NCBI GenBank assembly: GCA_020444545.1
Contig: JAHLKT010000005.1
Location: 1-64,000, forward strand
From: Desulfarculaceae bacterium
GTDB taxonomy: Bacteria; Desulfobacterota; Desulfarculia; Desulfarculales; Desulfarculaceae
Reading direction: 5' to 3'
DNA length: 64,000 nucleotides
Below the pieces are notes generated by a model, which was given only the letters and a program-made list of their open reading frames with translations, ran no database searches and had not been told where the DNA came from. Positions 49,480 through 57,860 of the stretch are shown in pieces. Within the stretch, counting starts at the first letter, position 1, and the number at the start of each line of letters is the position of its first letter. Position numbers and translations under genes: made by a program.

Positions 49480-50493
49480 ATGAGCAAGCAAGACAGCATA
49501 CTCTTGGACCACGGCGCGGGAGGCCGGGCCAGCGCCGAGCTGGTGGCCCGGGTCTTCGCCAAGCACCTGGGCAACGAGGTGTTGAGCCAGATGGACGACG
49601 CGGCGGTGGTGCCGCCGCCCGAGGGACGCCTGGCCATAAGCACCGACAGCTTCGTGGTGGACCCCATCTTTTTCCCGGGCGGGGACATCGGCTCCCTGGC
49701 GGTGCACGGCACGGTGAACGACGTGACCATGCGGGGCGGGCGGCCGCTCTACCTCACCGTGGGGTTCGTCTTGGAAGAGGGCCTGGCCATCGCAGACCTG
49801 GAGCGGGTGGTAGCCTCCATGGCCCTGGCCGCGGCCGAGGCCGGGGTGCGGGTGGTGGCCGGGGACACCAAGGTGGTGGGTCGGGGCCAGGCGGACAAGC
49901 TGTTTATCAACACCACCGGCATCGGGGTGATCCCCCCCGGCCTGGAGCTGGGGGCCCATCTGGCCCGGCCCGGGGACGCGGTGCTGGTCTCGGGCAGCAT
50001 GGGCGACCACGGGGTGACCATCATGGCCGCGCGCGAGGGCCTGGGCCTGGACGCCCCGCTGCGCTCGGACTCGGCGGCCCTGAACAACCTGGCCGCCGGG
50101 GTCATCGCCGCCTGCCCGGGCCTCAAGGCTTTGCGCGACCCCACCCGGGGGGGGCTGGCCACCGCGCTCAACGAGATCGCCCAGGCCAGCAAGGTGGACA
50201 TGGAGCTGGACGAGGCGGCCATACCCATAGACCCGGCGGTGGCCGGGGTGTGCGAGCTTTTGGGCCTGGACCCGCTCTATTTGGCCAACGAGGGCAAGCT
50301 GATCTGCATCGTGGAGGGGGCCGAGGCCGAGGCGGCCCTGGAGGCGCTACGCTCCCACCCCCTGGGCAAGCGGGCGGCGATCATCGGCTGCTGCGGCGAG
50401 GCCAAGCCGGGCAAGGTGTGGATGAACACCGCTGCCGGGGGACGGCGCATCCTGGACATGCTCTCCGGCGAGCCCCTGCCGCGCATCTGCTGA
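49480..50493 (+). CDS. hypE: HypE, hydrogenase maturation protein (thiocyanate-forming)
   Basis: A 337-residue PurM-like protein ending PRIC, the C-terminal cysteine that carries the carbamoyl and then cyano group. It has the expected LDHGAGGRASAELV N-terminus, DDAAVVPPPEGRLAISTDSF, and GDHGVTIMAARE. HypE works with HypF to make the cyanide ligand of the NiFe site. Start follows GGGGGAGAGG. Last gene of the hyp cluster. Confidence 0.93.
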   Translation: MSKQDSILLDHGAGGRASAELVARVFAKHLGNEVLSQMDDAAVVPPPEGRLAISTDSFVVDPIFFPGGDIGSLAVHGTVNDVTMRGGRPLYLTVGFVLEEGLAIADLERVVASMALAAAEAGVRVVAGDTKVVGRGQADKLFINTTGIGVIPPGLELGAHLARPGDAVLVSGSMGDHGVTIMAAREGLGLDAPLRSDSAALNNLAAGVIAACPGLKALRDPTRGGLATALNEIAQASKVDMELDEAAIPIDPAVAGVCELLGLDPLYLANEGKLICIVEGAEAEAALEALRSHPLGKRAAIIGCCGEAKPGKVWMNTAAGGRRILDMLSGEPLPRIC

Positions 50494-50498
50494 GGCCG

Positions 50499-50529
50499 AA
50501 AAAAGACCGGCCCCGCGAAGGGACCGGTC
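50499..50529 (-). terminator. Bidirectional-type terminator between hypE and queD
   Basis: GACCGG (50505-50510) pairs with CCGGTC (50524-50529), extended by CCC/GGG across one mismatch. On the minus strand six T residues follow, so it mainly ends queD transcription. The plus side lacks a T-run. Confidence 0.7.
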
Positions 50530-50564
50530 CCCTGTATTCAATTTGTAAGCCTTGGTTCCGGGCT

Positions 50565-50930
50565 TCAGCCCAGGTAGGTGGCCCGGCTGTCGTCCGATTC
50601 CCAGGCCGAGACCGAGTACATGGATACGTGCTCGGGCAGGCCCTGGGCGATGGCTTCGAACAAGTGCTTGGCGATCTGCTCGCTGGAGGGGTTCACCTGG
50701 TCAAAGGGCGAGATCTCGTTGAGGTGGCAATGATCCAGCCGGTCCATGGCCTGGTTCATCATCTTCTTGAGTTCGCCGAAGTCCATGAGCAGGTCGGCCT
50801 GGTCCAGTTTTTCGCCCTGGACCACCACCTCGACCTTCCAGTTGTGGCCGTGCAGGGCCTCGCAGCGTCCCTTGAAGTTACGCAGGTTGTGCGCTGCGGC
50901 AAAGCGGCCGGTAACCATCAAGCGATACAT
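50565..50930 (-). CDS. queD: 6-pyruvoyl-tetrahydropterin synthase / QueD-family enzyme
   Basis: A 121-residue T-fold enzyme. The zinc histidines lie in RFAAAHNL and LHGHNWKVEV, and the catalytic Cys in KGRCEALHGHN; LDHCHLNE and the C-terminal ESDDSRATYLG complete the family pattern. QueD converts 7,8-dihydroneopterin triphosphate to 6-carboxytetrahydropterin in queuosine synthesis; PTPS is the alternative. No other queuosine genes are adjacent. It follows a zinc-ribbon gene after four bases. Confidence 0.88.
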   Translation of the reverse strand: MYRLMVTGRFAAAHNLRNFKGRCEALHGHNWKVEVVVQGEKLDQADLLMDFGELKKMMNQAMDRLDHCHLNEISPFDQVNPSSEQIAKHLFEAIAQGLPEHVSMYSVSAWESDDSRATYLG

Positions 50931-50934
50931 GACG

Positions 50935-51282
50935 CTACTCGGCCGGTCCGCTGTAGGCCTGGCCGCACTCGGTGCACTTGCCGTCCGGGCCGATGATGCC
51001 GATGCAGCTGCCGTCGCTGCAAGCCACCCGCTCGTTGGGGTCGAAGGCCTCGCCGGGCTCGGCCTCGGCTGCGTGCGACTCGCCGCAGTTGGGGCAGTAG
51101 TTGGCCGTGGGCAGGGCCTTCTGGCCGCAGCTGGCGCAGGTGAGCAGCTTGGGCTCCTCGCCCTCCGGGGCGGGCAGCTCGTGGCCGCAGTGGTGGCAAA
51201 AGGCCGCGCCGCTCAGGGCTTCCTGGCCGCAGTGGGCGCAGGTGAGCGTGGGCAGCTCCTGGTTACAATGGGGGCAGTCCAT
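50935..51282 (-). CDS. Multi-zinc-ribbon protein
   Basis: A 115-residue protein starting MDCPHCNQELP at ATG 51282 with GGGAG upstream. Five or six CxxC pairs (CPHC, CAHC, CHHC, CASC, CPNC and a last CTEC) form two or more zinc ribbons. The region between them (EPGEAFDPNERVACSDGSC) is acidic. It may bind nucleic acid or act as a scaffold. It lies just upstream of queD on the same strand; its function is not known. Confidence 0.7.
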   Translation of the reverse strand: MDCPHCNQELPTLTCAHCGQEALSGAAFCHHCGHELPAPEGEEPKLLTCASCGQKALPTANYCPNCGESHAAEAEPGEAFDPNERVACSDGSCIGIIGPDGKCTECGQAYSGPAE

Positions 51283-51503
51283 GGCGGGCTCCCTGGTCAG
51301 TGGTAGAATAAGGGCCAATGCACGCGCCGGTAGGCGCGGCCTATCAATAGGAGAATAATGGTGCCCCGGCCGCCTTGTGTCAAGGGAGCCGGTGCGGGTG
51401 CTGTTTCTTGACGGGGCCGCGGGCGTCGTGATAGAGCTTGGCAGGCGAAAATTTTGCGCCTAGCCCCGTGGGGTTGAGGGGGCAACAGGTGGAGGAGTAA
51501 CCG

Positions 51504-53189
51504 ATGCAGACCCGTCGATTTTCCAGCATTTTGGCCGCCGCGTTGGCGGCTCTGTTCCTGCTGGGCGCCGCCTTGCCGGCGGCAGCCGCCGGACCCGAGC
51601 GGGTGGTGGTGTTGCCCTTCACCGCCAACAGCCAGGAAGACATCTCCTTCGTGGTGAAAGGCCTCAGGGACATGCTGGCCTCCCGCCTGCCCTGGCAGGA
51701 CAAGGTGACCGTGGTCGAGCCCGATCTGGTGACCCCGGTCCTCAATAAGGTGAAGCCCCCCTACAACGACACCAAGGCCCGCCAGATCGGCAAGGACTTG
51801 AGCGCCAACGTGGTGGTCTACGGCTCCATCACCAAGCTGGGCAAGAGCGTCAGCGTGGACGCCCGGGTGGTCAAGGTGGACCAGGCCGGCCCGGCCCTGA
51901 CCGCCTATGTGCACGCCAAGGATCTGGATGCGGTGATCCCCCAGATCAACAGCTTCGCCCAGCGCATCAACGCCGAAATATTCAAGCGGCCCGACGCCAT
52001 CGCGGCCCAGAAGGCGGCGGCCGCCCCGGCCAAGACCGCCGCGGCGGGCCGCACCGGCGGCTCCAGCGATATGGACAAGCTGCCGGCCAACATCAGCCCC
52101 CTGAACCCGCTGTTCCTCAAGCAGCTTTCCGGCGTGGAGAGCGACCGCTACTGGCGCAGCCCGCGCCTCAACGGCATCGTGCAGTCCATCGCGGTGGCCG
52201 ACATCGACAACGACGGCAAGAACGAGCTGCTGGTTCTGTTCCATAACCGCCTGCGCTTCTACCGCCTCAGCGGCGATGCCTTCCGCCTGCTCTACGAGTT
52301 CAAGAACGGCCCCAAGGGCGAGTATCTGTTCGTGGACTGCGCGGACATCGACGGCAACGGGCGGCCGGAGATCTACGTCACCAACCGCAACTTCGAGAGC
52401 GTGGAAAGCTTCGTGTTGGAGTGGAGCGATGGCGGGCCGCGCCTCAAGGAAAAGGACGTGGCCTACTACCTCCGGGTGCAGCTCAACCCCCTGGGCAAGG
52501 GGCACTGGCTGCTGGGCCAGCAGGCCGCGGTGGACAGCCCCTTCTGGGGCCCGGTGTACAAGATGCAGGTCAAGGGCGGCAAGGTGGCCGAGGAGCGCGA
52601 GCTCAACGTGCCCGACACCGTGTGGCTCTACAACTTCGTCCTGGCCGACCTGAACCAGTCGGGCCGCCTGTTCTCGGTGGTCGTCGGTCCCACCATGCAC
52701 CTGAGGGTGTACAACGACAAAAACCAGCAGATGTGGATCAGCGGCGAGACCTACAACGCCTCCAGCAAGTTCATCCAGTACATGGCCTTGCAGGGCACTG
52801 ACTACGAGTCCTCCTGGTGGTATCTGCTCAGCCGCTTGTACCTGACCGACCTGAACAAGGACGGCCGGCACGAGATCCTCTGCTTGCAGGTGCAGGGCCG
52901 CATGGGCATGGTCATGTCCAAGACCCGCATGATCTACCAGGGCACCATCTTCGGCATGAGCTGGAACGGCCTGTCCATGGTGGAGGACTGGCGCACCCCG
53001 CGCATCAGCGGCGACGTGACCGACTACGCCATCGGCGACGTGGGCAACGTGGGCCGTCCGGCCCTGGTGCTCAGCTTCACCCAGAAGATCTTCGGCGGCA
53101 TGTTGGAAAAGGGCGTGAGCAACGTGGTGGCCTTCACCCTCAAGCCCAGCACCAAGAACAAGAAGGCCCCGGTCAACAAGGGCCTCTAG
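51504..53189 (+). CDS. Exported FG-GAP/VCBS-repeat protein with LpoB/TolB-N-like domain
   Basis: A 561-residue secreted protein. Signal peptide about 1-29 (FLLGAALPAAAA cut). The N-terminal domain (about 30-155, RVVVLPFTANSQEDISFVVKG) resembles the LpoB/TolB-N fold. An Ala/Gly/Ser linker (about 175-195) leads to FG-GAP/VCBS repeats with calcium-type loops DIDNDGKNE, DIDGNGRPE and DLNKDGRHE. Such repeats form beta-propellers in the periplasm or on the surface. A terminator follows. Function unknown; cell-envelope role is likely. Confidence 0.72.
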   Translation: MQTRRFSSILAAALAALFLLGAALPAAAAGPERVVVLPFTANSQEDISFVVKGLRDMLASRLPWQDKVTVVEPDLVTPVLNKVKPPYNDTKARQIGKDLSANVVVYGSITKLGKSVSVDARVVKVDQAGPALTAYVHAKDLDAVIPQINSFAQRINAEIFKRPDAIAAQKAAAAPAKTAAAGRTGGSSDMDKLPANISPLNPLFLKQLSGVESDRYWRSPRLNGIVQSIAVADIDNDGKNELLVLFHNRLRFYRLSGDAFRLLYEFKNGPKGEYLFVDCADIDGNGRPEIYVTNRNFESVESFVLEWSDGGPRLKEKDVAYYLRVQLNPLGKGHWLLGQQAAVDSPFWGPVYKMQVKGGKVAEERELNVPDTVWLYNFVLADLNQSGRLFSVVVGPTMHLRVYNDKNQQMWISGETYNASSKFIQYMALQGTDYESSWWYLLSRLYLTDLNKDGRHEILCLQVQGRMGMVMSKTRMIYQGTIFGMSWNGLSMVEDWRTPRISGDVTDYAIGDVGNVGRPALVLSFTQKIFGGMLEKGVSNVVAFTLKPSTKNKKAPVNKGL

Positions 53190-53210
53190 GCCTCCTAAGC
53201 AAAACAAGCG

Positions 53211-53247
53211 CCCGGCGCTCTCCTCAGGGGGGGCGCCGGGTTTTTTT
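53211..53247 (+). terminator. Terminator of the FG-GAP protein gene
   Basis: CCCGGCGC (53211-53218) pairs with GCGCCGGG (53233-53240), followed by seven T residues. Confidence 0.92.
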
Positions 53248-53314
53248 GTGGCCCGGCCGCCGCAAAGTTCGGCCAAAGGACGGCCGGAACCAGCCAGCAC
53301 GAATCGATGCAGCT

Positions 53315-53437
53315 CCGGCACAGCCAGCCGCCGGCAGACAAGGCGCCTGGCAAGCGAGGGCCGCAGGCGTAGCGGCGATCTACGCCGAGGCTCGAACGCG
53401 GCCAGCAACGCCGTATGCCGGCAGCTGGCGAAGCCGG
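53315..53437 (-). repeat. Intergenic hairpin element, copy C (inverted)
   Basis: A 123-bp copy of the element at 8150 and 36432, in reverse orientation. On the minus strand it ends GGCTGGCTGTGCCGG like copies A and B, and shares CTCGCTTGCCAGGCGCCTTG with A and ATACGGCGTTGCTGGC with B. It lies between the converging ends of the FG-GAP gene and the penicillin-binding protein gene. Confidence 0.85.
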
Positions 53438-53441
53438 GGGG

Positions 53442-54695
53442 CTAGTTCAGGTTGGGCAGGCGGCGGTTGGCGTAGAGGGTGGAGCGGAAGGCCTCCCTGA
53501 GCATGCGGCGGGCCAGCTTCTTGGGGTTGGCGTAGCGCACCTTGCCGTGCACCACCAAGGCGCTCACCGTGAGGGTGCGCCCGGTGCCCGGGTCGCGGCC
53601 GTAGCCCGCGAACCACTCGAAGAGCTCGCTGCGGTCCGGCCCCCGGATGGTGCCGGTCTTGCCGCCCAGGTCCAGGTAACGCAGCACCTTGTCGCGGCTT
53701 AGCCTGCGGAAGGCGCGGCGGGCGGTGCCCGACTCCACGGTGGCCTCGAACAGGAGCTGCATCTGGTCGCAGGTTTCGGGGCTGATCACCACCGGGCCCA
53801 GCTTGGGGCTGCTCTGGTAGTAAACCTTGCCGTCCTCGCGCACCAGGCGCTTGACCACGCAGGGCTGGGGCAGGCGGCCGCCGTTGACGAACGCCGCCAC
53901 CATCACCGCCGCGTGCAGGGGGCTCATGCTGGTGATGCGGTTGTAGCCGCTGGCCATCTCGCCCACCGCGAAGTTGTTGTGGGGGTGGACCAGGGGACTG
54001 GGCCCCAGGGGCAGCTCGAAATGCAGGCGCCGCTCGAAGCCCAGGGCCCGGGCGTAGCTGGTCAGGGTGGGGCCACCCAGGTTGTAGATGCCCAGGCGGG
54101 CGAAGATGGGGTTGTTGGAAGAGGCGAAGCTCTTGGCCAGGGTGACCAGCCGGGGCCGGTAGCGCGGCTTTTCGCGAAGCTGGAAGCGGTACAGGGTGTG
54201 GGGGCGTCCCACGTAGCCCAGCCGGCTTTCCGCCTCCAGGCCGGCCTCTTCCAGGGCGGCGGCGGCGGTGATGATCTTGAACAGGCTGGCCGCCGGGGCG
54301 CTGGCGTCCAGGGCCACGCCCGGGTCCAGGCGGCGGTTGCGCACCCCGGCCATGACCAGCACCCGCCCGGTGTCGGGCTCCATCAATACGATGGCCGCCC
54401 GGTGGCTCTTGAGCGGCTTGAGCCAGCCCTCGGCCACGGTCTGCAAACGGGGGCTGATGGTGGGCTCCAGGCGGAGCCGCCCCAGCTTGGGGTGGTCTGC
54501 CCGGAGGGGATAGCCCGCGGCCAGGCGGGGGGCCCAGCCCTCCAGCATCTGGGCCAGGGTGGCCTTGTCCAGGATATTGCTGCTCCGGGCCAGGGCCGGA
54601 GCGGCGGCAAGGAACAGAACCAACGCCAAAAGAGCCCCGGCCGCCCCGGCAAGGAGCGGATGCGAGGTCAGCAAACGCGCGCGAACCTTTTTCAC
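53442..54695 (-). CDS. Penicillin-binding transpeptidase-domain protein
   Basis: A 417-residue exported or membrane-anchored protein from GTG 54695. A signal/anchor (about 12-36) is followed by a short linker and a serine transpeptidase domain with SxxK as SLFK (PAASLFKIITAAAAL), SxN as SSN (SFASSNNP) and KTGT (GGKTGTIRG). There is no glycosyltransferase domain. It may be a D,D-transpeptidase or carboxypeptidase of unusual size between PBP2 and class D beta-lactamases. It starts five bases after serS, so both are co-transcribed. Confidence 0.82.
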   Translation of the reverse strand: MKKVRARLLTSHPLLAGAAGALLALVLFLAAAPALARSSNILDKATLAQMLEGWAPRLAAGYPLRADHPKLGRLRLEPTISPRLQTVAEGWLKPLKSHRAAIVLMEPDTGRVLVMAGVRNRRLDPGVALDASAPAASLFKIITAAAALEEAGLEAESRLGYVGRPHTLYRFQLREKPRYRPRLVTLAKSFASSNNPIFARLGIYNLGGPTLTSYARALGFERRLHFELPLGPSPLVHPHNNFAVGEMASGYNRITSMSPLHAAVMVAAFVNGGRLPQPCVVKRLVREDGKVYYQSSPKLGPVVISPETCDQMQLLFEATVESGTARRAFRRLSRDKVLRYLDLGGKTGTIRGPDRSELFEWFAGYGRDPGTGRTLTVSALVVHGKVRYANPKKLARRMLREAFRSTLYANRRLPNLN

Positions 54696-54699
54696 GCGG

Positions 54700-55983
54700 T
54701 CAACTCTCCAGTGGGGTTATCACCTCGAGCCCGCCCATGTAGGGAACCAGGGCGGGTGGCACCTTCACCGTGCCGTCGGCCTGTTGATAGTTCTCCAGGA
54801 TAGCCACCATGGTGCGTCCCACGGCCAAGCCGGAGCCGTTGAGGGTGTGCAGCAGGGTGGTGCCCTTGGCGCCCTTTTCCTTGAAGCGCAAGCCCGCGCG
54901 GCGGGCCTGGAAGTCCTCGAAGTTGGAGCAGGAGCTAATCTCCCGGTAGCGGTTCTGGCCGGGCAGCCACACCTCCAGGTCATAGGTCTTGGCCGCCGAG
55001 AAACCCAGGTCCGCAGTGCACAGCACCACCTTCTGGTAGGGAAGGTCCAGGAGCTGGAGCACCTTCTCCGCGTCGGCGGTGAGCTCCTCCAGATGCTGGT
55101 AGCTCTCCTCGGGCCTGACCAGGCGCACCAACTCCACCTTGTCGAACTGGTGCAGGCGGACGAGGCCGCGCACGTCTTTGCCGTGGCTGCCCGCCTCGGC
55201 CCGGAAGCAGGGGGTGTAGGCGGTGTACTTGCGCGGCAGGTCCTCGGCCTCCAACACCTGGCCCATGTGCAGGTTGGTCACCGGCACCTCGGCGGTGGGG
55301 ATGAGCCAGTAGTCGGTGCCCTCCAGCTTGAACAGGTCCTCGGCGAACTTGGGCAGCTGACCGGTGCCGGTCATGGCCGTGCTATTGACCATGAACGGCG
55401 GCAGGATCTCCTGGTAGCCGTGCTCGGTGGTGTGCAAATCCAGCATGAAACTGGTCAGGGCGCGCTCCAGACGGGCGCCCGCGCCCTTGAGCACCGCGAA
55501 GCGGGCCCCGGTCATGCGCGCGGCGGCCTCGAAATCGATGATGCCCAGGGCCTCGCCGATGTCCCAGTGGTTCAGAGGCTCGAAGTCAAAGCTCGGGGGC
55601 TCGCCCCAGGTGGCCACCACCGGGTTGTCGTCCTCGCCCTCGCCCACGGGCACGGACTCGTGGGGCGGGTTGGGGATGGTGTAGAGCAGGGACTTGACCT
55701 GCTCCTCCACCGAGGCCAGCTGGCCTTCCAGCTCCTTGATGCGGCCGCCCACCTCTTTCATTTCGGCAAACACGCCCGAGGGATCGCCGCCCTCGCGCTT
55801 GATGCGGCCCACCTCTTGGCTGACCTCGTTGCGCCGGGCCCTGAGGCCCTCCAGCTCGGGCAGAATGGCCCGGCGCTGGGTGTCCAGGGCCTCGAAACCG
55901 GCCAAGTCCACCACCGCATGGCGCTCGGCCACGGCCTTTTTTACCAACTCGAGGTTTTCACGGAGGAATTTAAGATCCAGCAA
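54700..55983 (-). CDS. serS: Seryl-tRNA synthetase
   Basis: A 427-residue class II aminoacyl-tRNA synthetase. The N-terminal coiled-coil arm (about 30-100) recognises the long variable arm of tRNA-Ser. Motif 2 is [20 protein letters not shown] and motif 3 is [24 protein letters not shown] precedes the start. It charges tRNA-Ser, and also tRNA-Sec, the first step in making the selenocysteine used by the Flx/Hdr genes in this window. Confidence 0.95.
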   Translation of the reverse strand: MLDLKFLRENLELVKKAVAERHAVVDLAGFEALDTQRRAILPELEGLRARRNEVSQEVGRIKREGGDPSGVFAEMKEVGGRIKELEGQLASVEEQVKSLLYTIPNPPHESVPVGEGEDDNPVVATWGEPPSFDFEPLNHWDIGEALGIIDFEAAARMTGARFAVLKGAGARLERALTSFMLDLHTTEHGYQEILPPFMVNSTAMTGTGQLPKFAEDLFKLEGTDYWLIPTAEVPVTNLHMGQVLEAEDLPRKYTAYTPCFRAEAGSHGKDVRGLVRLHQFDKVELVRLVRPEESYQHLEELTADAEKVLQLLDLPYQKVVLCTADLGFSAAKTYDLEVWLPGQNRYREISSCSNFEDFQARRAGLRFKEKGAKGTTLLHTLNGSGLAVGRTMVAILENYQQADGTVKVPPALVPYMGGLEVITPLES

Positions 55984-56082
55984 GGAGGAACCTCCCGGAG
56001 GGGAGCCGCCCCGCCCTTGGCCCGCCCCGGGCCGGCAAGGGGCTTCAACCCATTTATAACACCCAACATAGTGGGCTAAGTC

Positions 56083-56112
56083 AATCTAGCATAACAACAT
56101 ACGGTATGTCAA
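56083..56112 (-). promoter_or_regulatory. Sigma-70-type promoter for serS
   Basis: On the minus strand TTGACA (56112-56107), an 18-base spacer and TAGATT (56088-56083), about 100 bases before the serS start. The rest of the 230-base gap to 56213 shows no gene. Confidence 0.5.
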
Positions 56113-56213
56113 AACTTGTCAGGGGCCGGCGCAAGGTTTTTTCACACCGGCACATGCTCCAAATCTAACGAATAATCGCCCGATTACCATTAGTTTTTGG
56201 TGGGATGCGGGGC

Positions 56214-57605
56214 TCAGTCCTTGAAGACGTCCGGGTAGAGGGTGTGGGCGCAGTCCGGGCACAGGCCGTGGCTGAACTCGGCGTCTGAATGCTGTTCAAT
56301 GTAGGTTTCCAGCTTGCGCCAATAGCCGGTGTCGTCGCGCACCTTTTTGCAGTGGGCGCAGATGGGCAGCAGGCCCGACAGGGTCTTGATCTCGTCCAGG
56401 GCTTGGGTCAGCTCTTCGATGAGGCGCTCGCGCTCCTGCTCGGCCAGCTTGCGCTCGCTTATGTCCTGGCCGCTGATGATCACCCCCAGCGCCTGGCCCG
56501 AGGTGTCGTTCAGGGGGGCGCAGTTCCAGTGGAAGGTGAGGGAGCGGCCGTCTTGGGCCAGGAACCGGTTCTCCATGTCCCTCTGGGTGGGGCCCCCCAT
56601 GGCGGCCAGCAGGGCGGCGCGCACCGCCTCCTGCTCCTCCTGAGGCACCAGGTCGGGCAGGAAGTCCCGGAAAATCACCTGCTCGCGCCGCCAGCCGAAG
56701 ACCTGCTCGGCCCCCTGGTTGAACTGGTGCACCCTGAGCTCGGGCGAGAGCAGGATGATGGGCGAGGCGGTGCTGGCCAACAGGGCCCGCACCCGGGCCT
56801 CGCTCTCGGCCAGGTTCTCCTCGCGGGCCTTGAGGTCCCTGAAGAGCACCTGGTAGGGGCGAGTGAGGCTGGCCACGATGGCCGCGCGGTAGATCAGATA
56901 GAAGGAGATGACCTTGAGCACGTGCCCCGCCTGATTGGATAGGCCGTACACGTCGTCGTAGAGGGTGAAGCAAAGCTCGGCGGCGATGGTGCAGGCGATG
57001 GACCACAGCACCAGCCGGAGCACCTGTGGGTCCAGGATGGCTCGCCGCGCCCAAAAGGCGGCCCCGGCGGCAAAAAGCACCAGGCAGATAAAGTATTCGG
57101 TGGCCACCTTGAAGAAGGTCAGGCCGGTGGTTTCGGAGTAGCACATCGGGAAGTAGCCGGTGAAGATGGCCACCAGCACCCCGGCGGTGAGCAGGCCGTA
57201 GATCCCGAGCAGCGGCCAGGCGCGCACCTGGCGGGCGCCGAGCAGCGCCGCGGCCAGCAGGGAGCCCGCCTCCCAGAAGCGGGCGGCCAGCCAGAGCTGG
57301 GCCGCCTGGTCCGCGCCCACCCCGGGCATGACCCCCATGCCCTTGTAGGCCAGGGCGTGCACCAGGTCCAACACCCCCACGAACAGATAGGCGATGCCCA
57401 AAAAGAGCAAATAGGGCGTCTGGCTGAAGCGGCGGGAGTTCCAGGCCACCATGAAGATGCCCGCGGCCACCAACACCGCGAACAGCTCGGCCAGGCAGTG
57501 GAACAGGTTATAGGAGTAGGACGCCGCCAGGCGCAGGCCGATGACGATCAAAATCCAGATCAGCAGGTTGCGTGCCAGGGCGGGAGCGGCAGAGGTCCGG
57601 GTCAT
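56214..57605 (-). CDS. MASE3-PAS sensor protein with C-terminal cysteine-rich module, no kinase
   Basis: A 463-residue membrane protein from ATG 57605, with GAGGAGAGA upstream. Residues about 12-265 form a MASE3-like membrane sensor of eight helices. One PAS domain follows (about 290-405; ASPIILLSPELRVHQFNQGA). The C-terminus is LSGLLPICAHCKKVRDDTGY with a later GLCPDCAHTLYPD, a cysteine-pair module often attached to signalling proteins in deltaproteobacteria. There is no histidine kinase, GGDEF or EAL domain, so the output is unclear; the cysteine module may itself be the output. Confidence 0.78.
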   Translation of the reverse strand: MTRTSAAPALARNLLIWILIVIGLRLAASYSYNLFHCLAELFAVLVAAGIFMVAWNSRRFSQTPYLLFLGIAYLFVGVLDLVHALAYKGMGVMPGVGADQAAQLWLAARFWEAGSLLAAALLGARQVRAWPLLGIYGLLTAGVLVAIFTGYFPMCYSETTGLTFFKVATEYFICLVLFAAGAAFWARRAILDPQVLRLVLWSIACTIAAELCFTLYDDVYGLSNQAGHVLKVISFYLIYRAAIVASLTRPYQVLFRDLKAREENLAESEARVRALLASTASPIILLSPELRVHQFNQGAEQVFGWRREQVIFRDFLPDLVPQEEQEAVRAALLAAMGGPTQRDMENRFLAQDGRSLTFHWNCAPLNDTSGQALGVIISGQDISERKLAEQERERLIEELTQALDEIKTLSGLLPICAHCKKVRDDTGYWRKLETYIEQHSDAEFSHGLCPDCAHTLYPDVFKD

Positions 57606-57860
57606 TCTCTCCTCGAGGCGAGTCAGTGCGGCGCAACGGCACGGCGCTGGGGGAAGATTCGCTGGTGTCAGGCCAGATGCGGAATGAAATACCTTAACAC
57701 ATGTATGGCTATGACAAAGCAGCAATTCTGCTTGGCGGAGCGGACCGGAATTGGTTTTCCTTGTGTCTCCGGCGGAATTGCTTTATGCTCACCGCTATAA
57801 TGCAGCTATAATGAGGCGGTGGGCCCAAGAGCCCGCCCTTGCATGAAAAAAAAGGAGACC

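Noticed and set aside
8150-53437. CRISPR array or tandem repeat
   Set aside because: The three copies are single, many kilobases apart and in different orientations, with no spacer pattern or cas genes.
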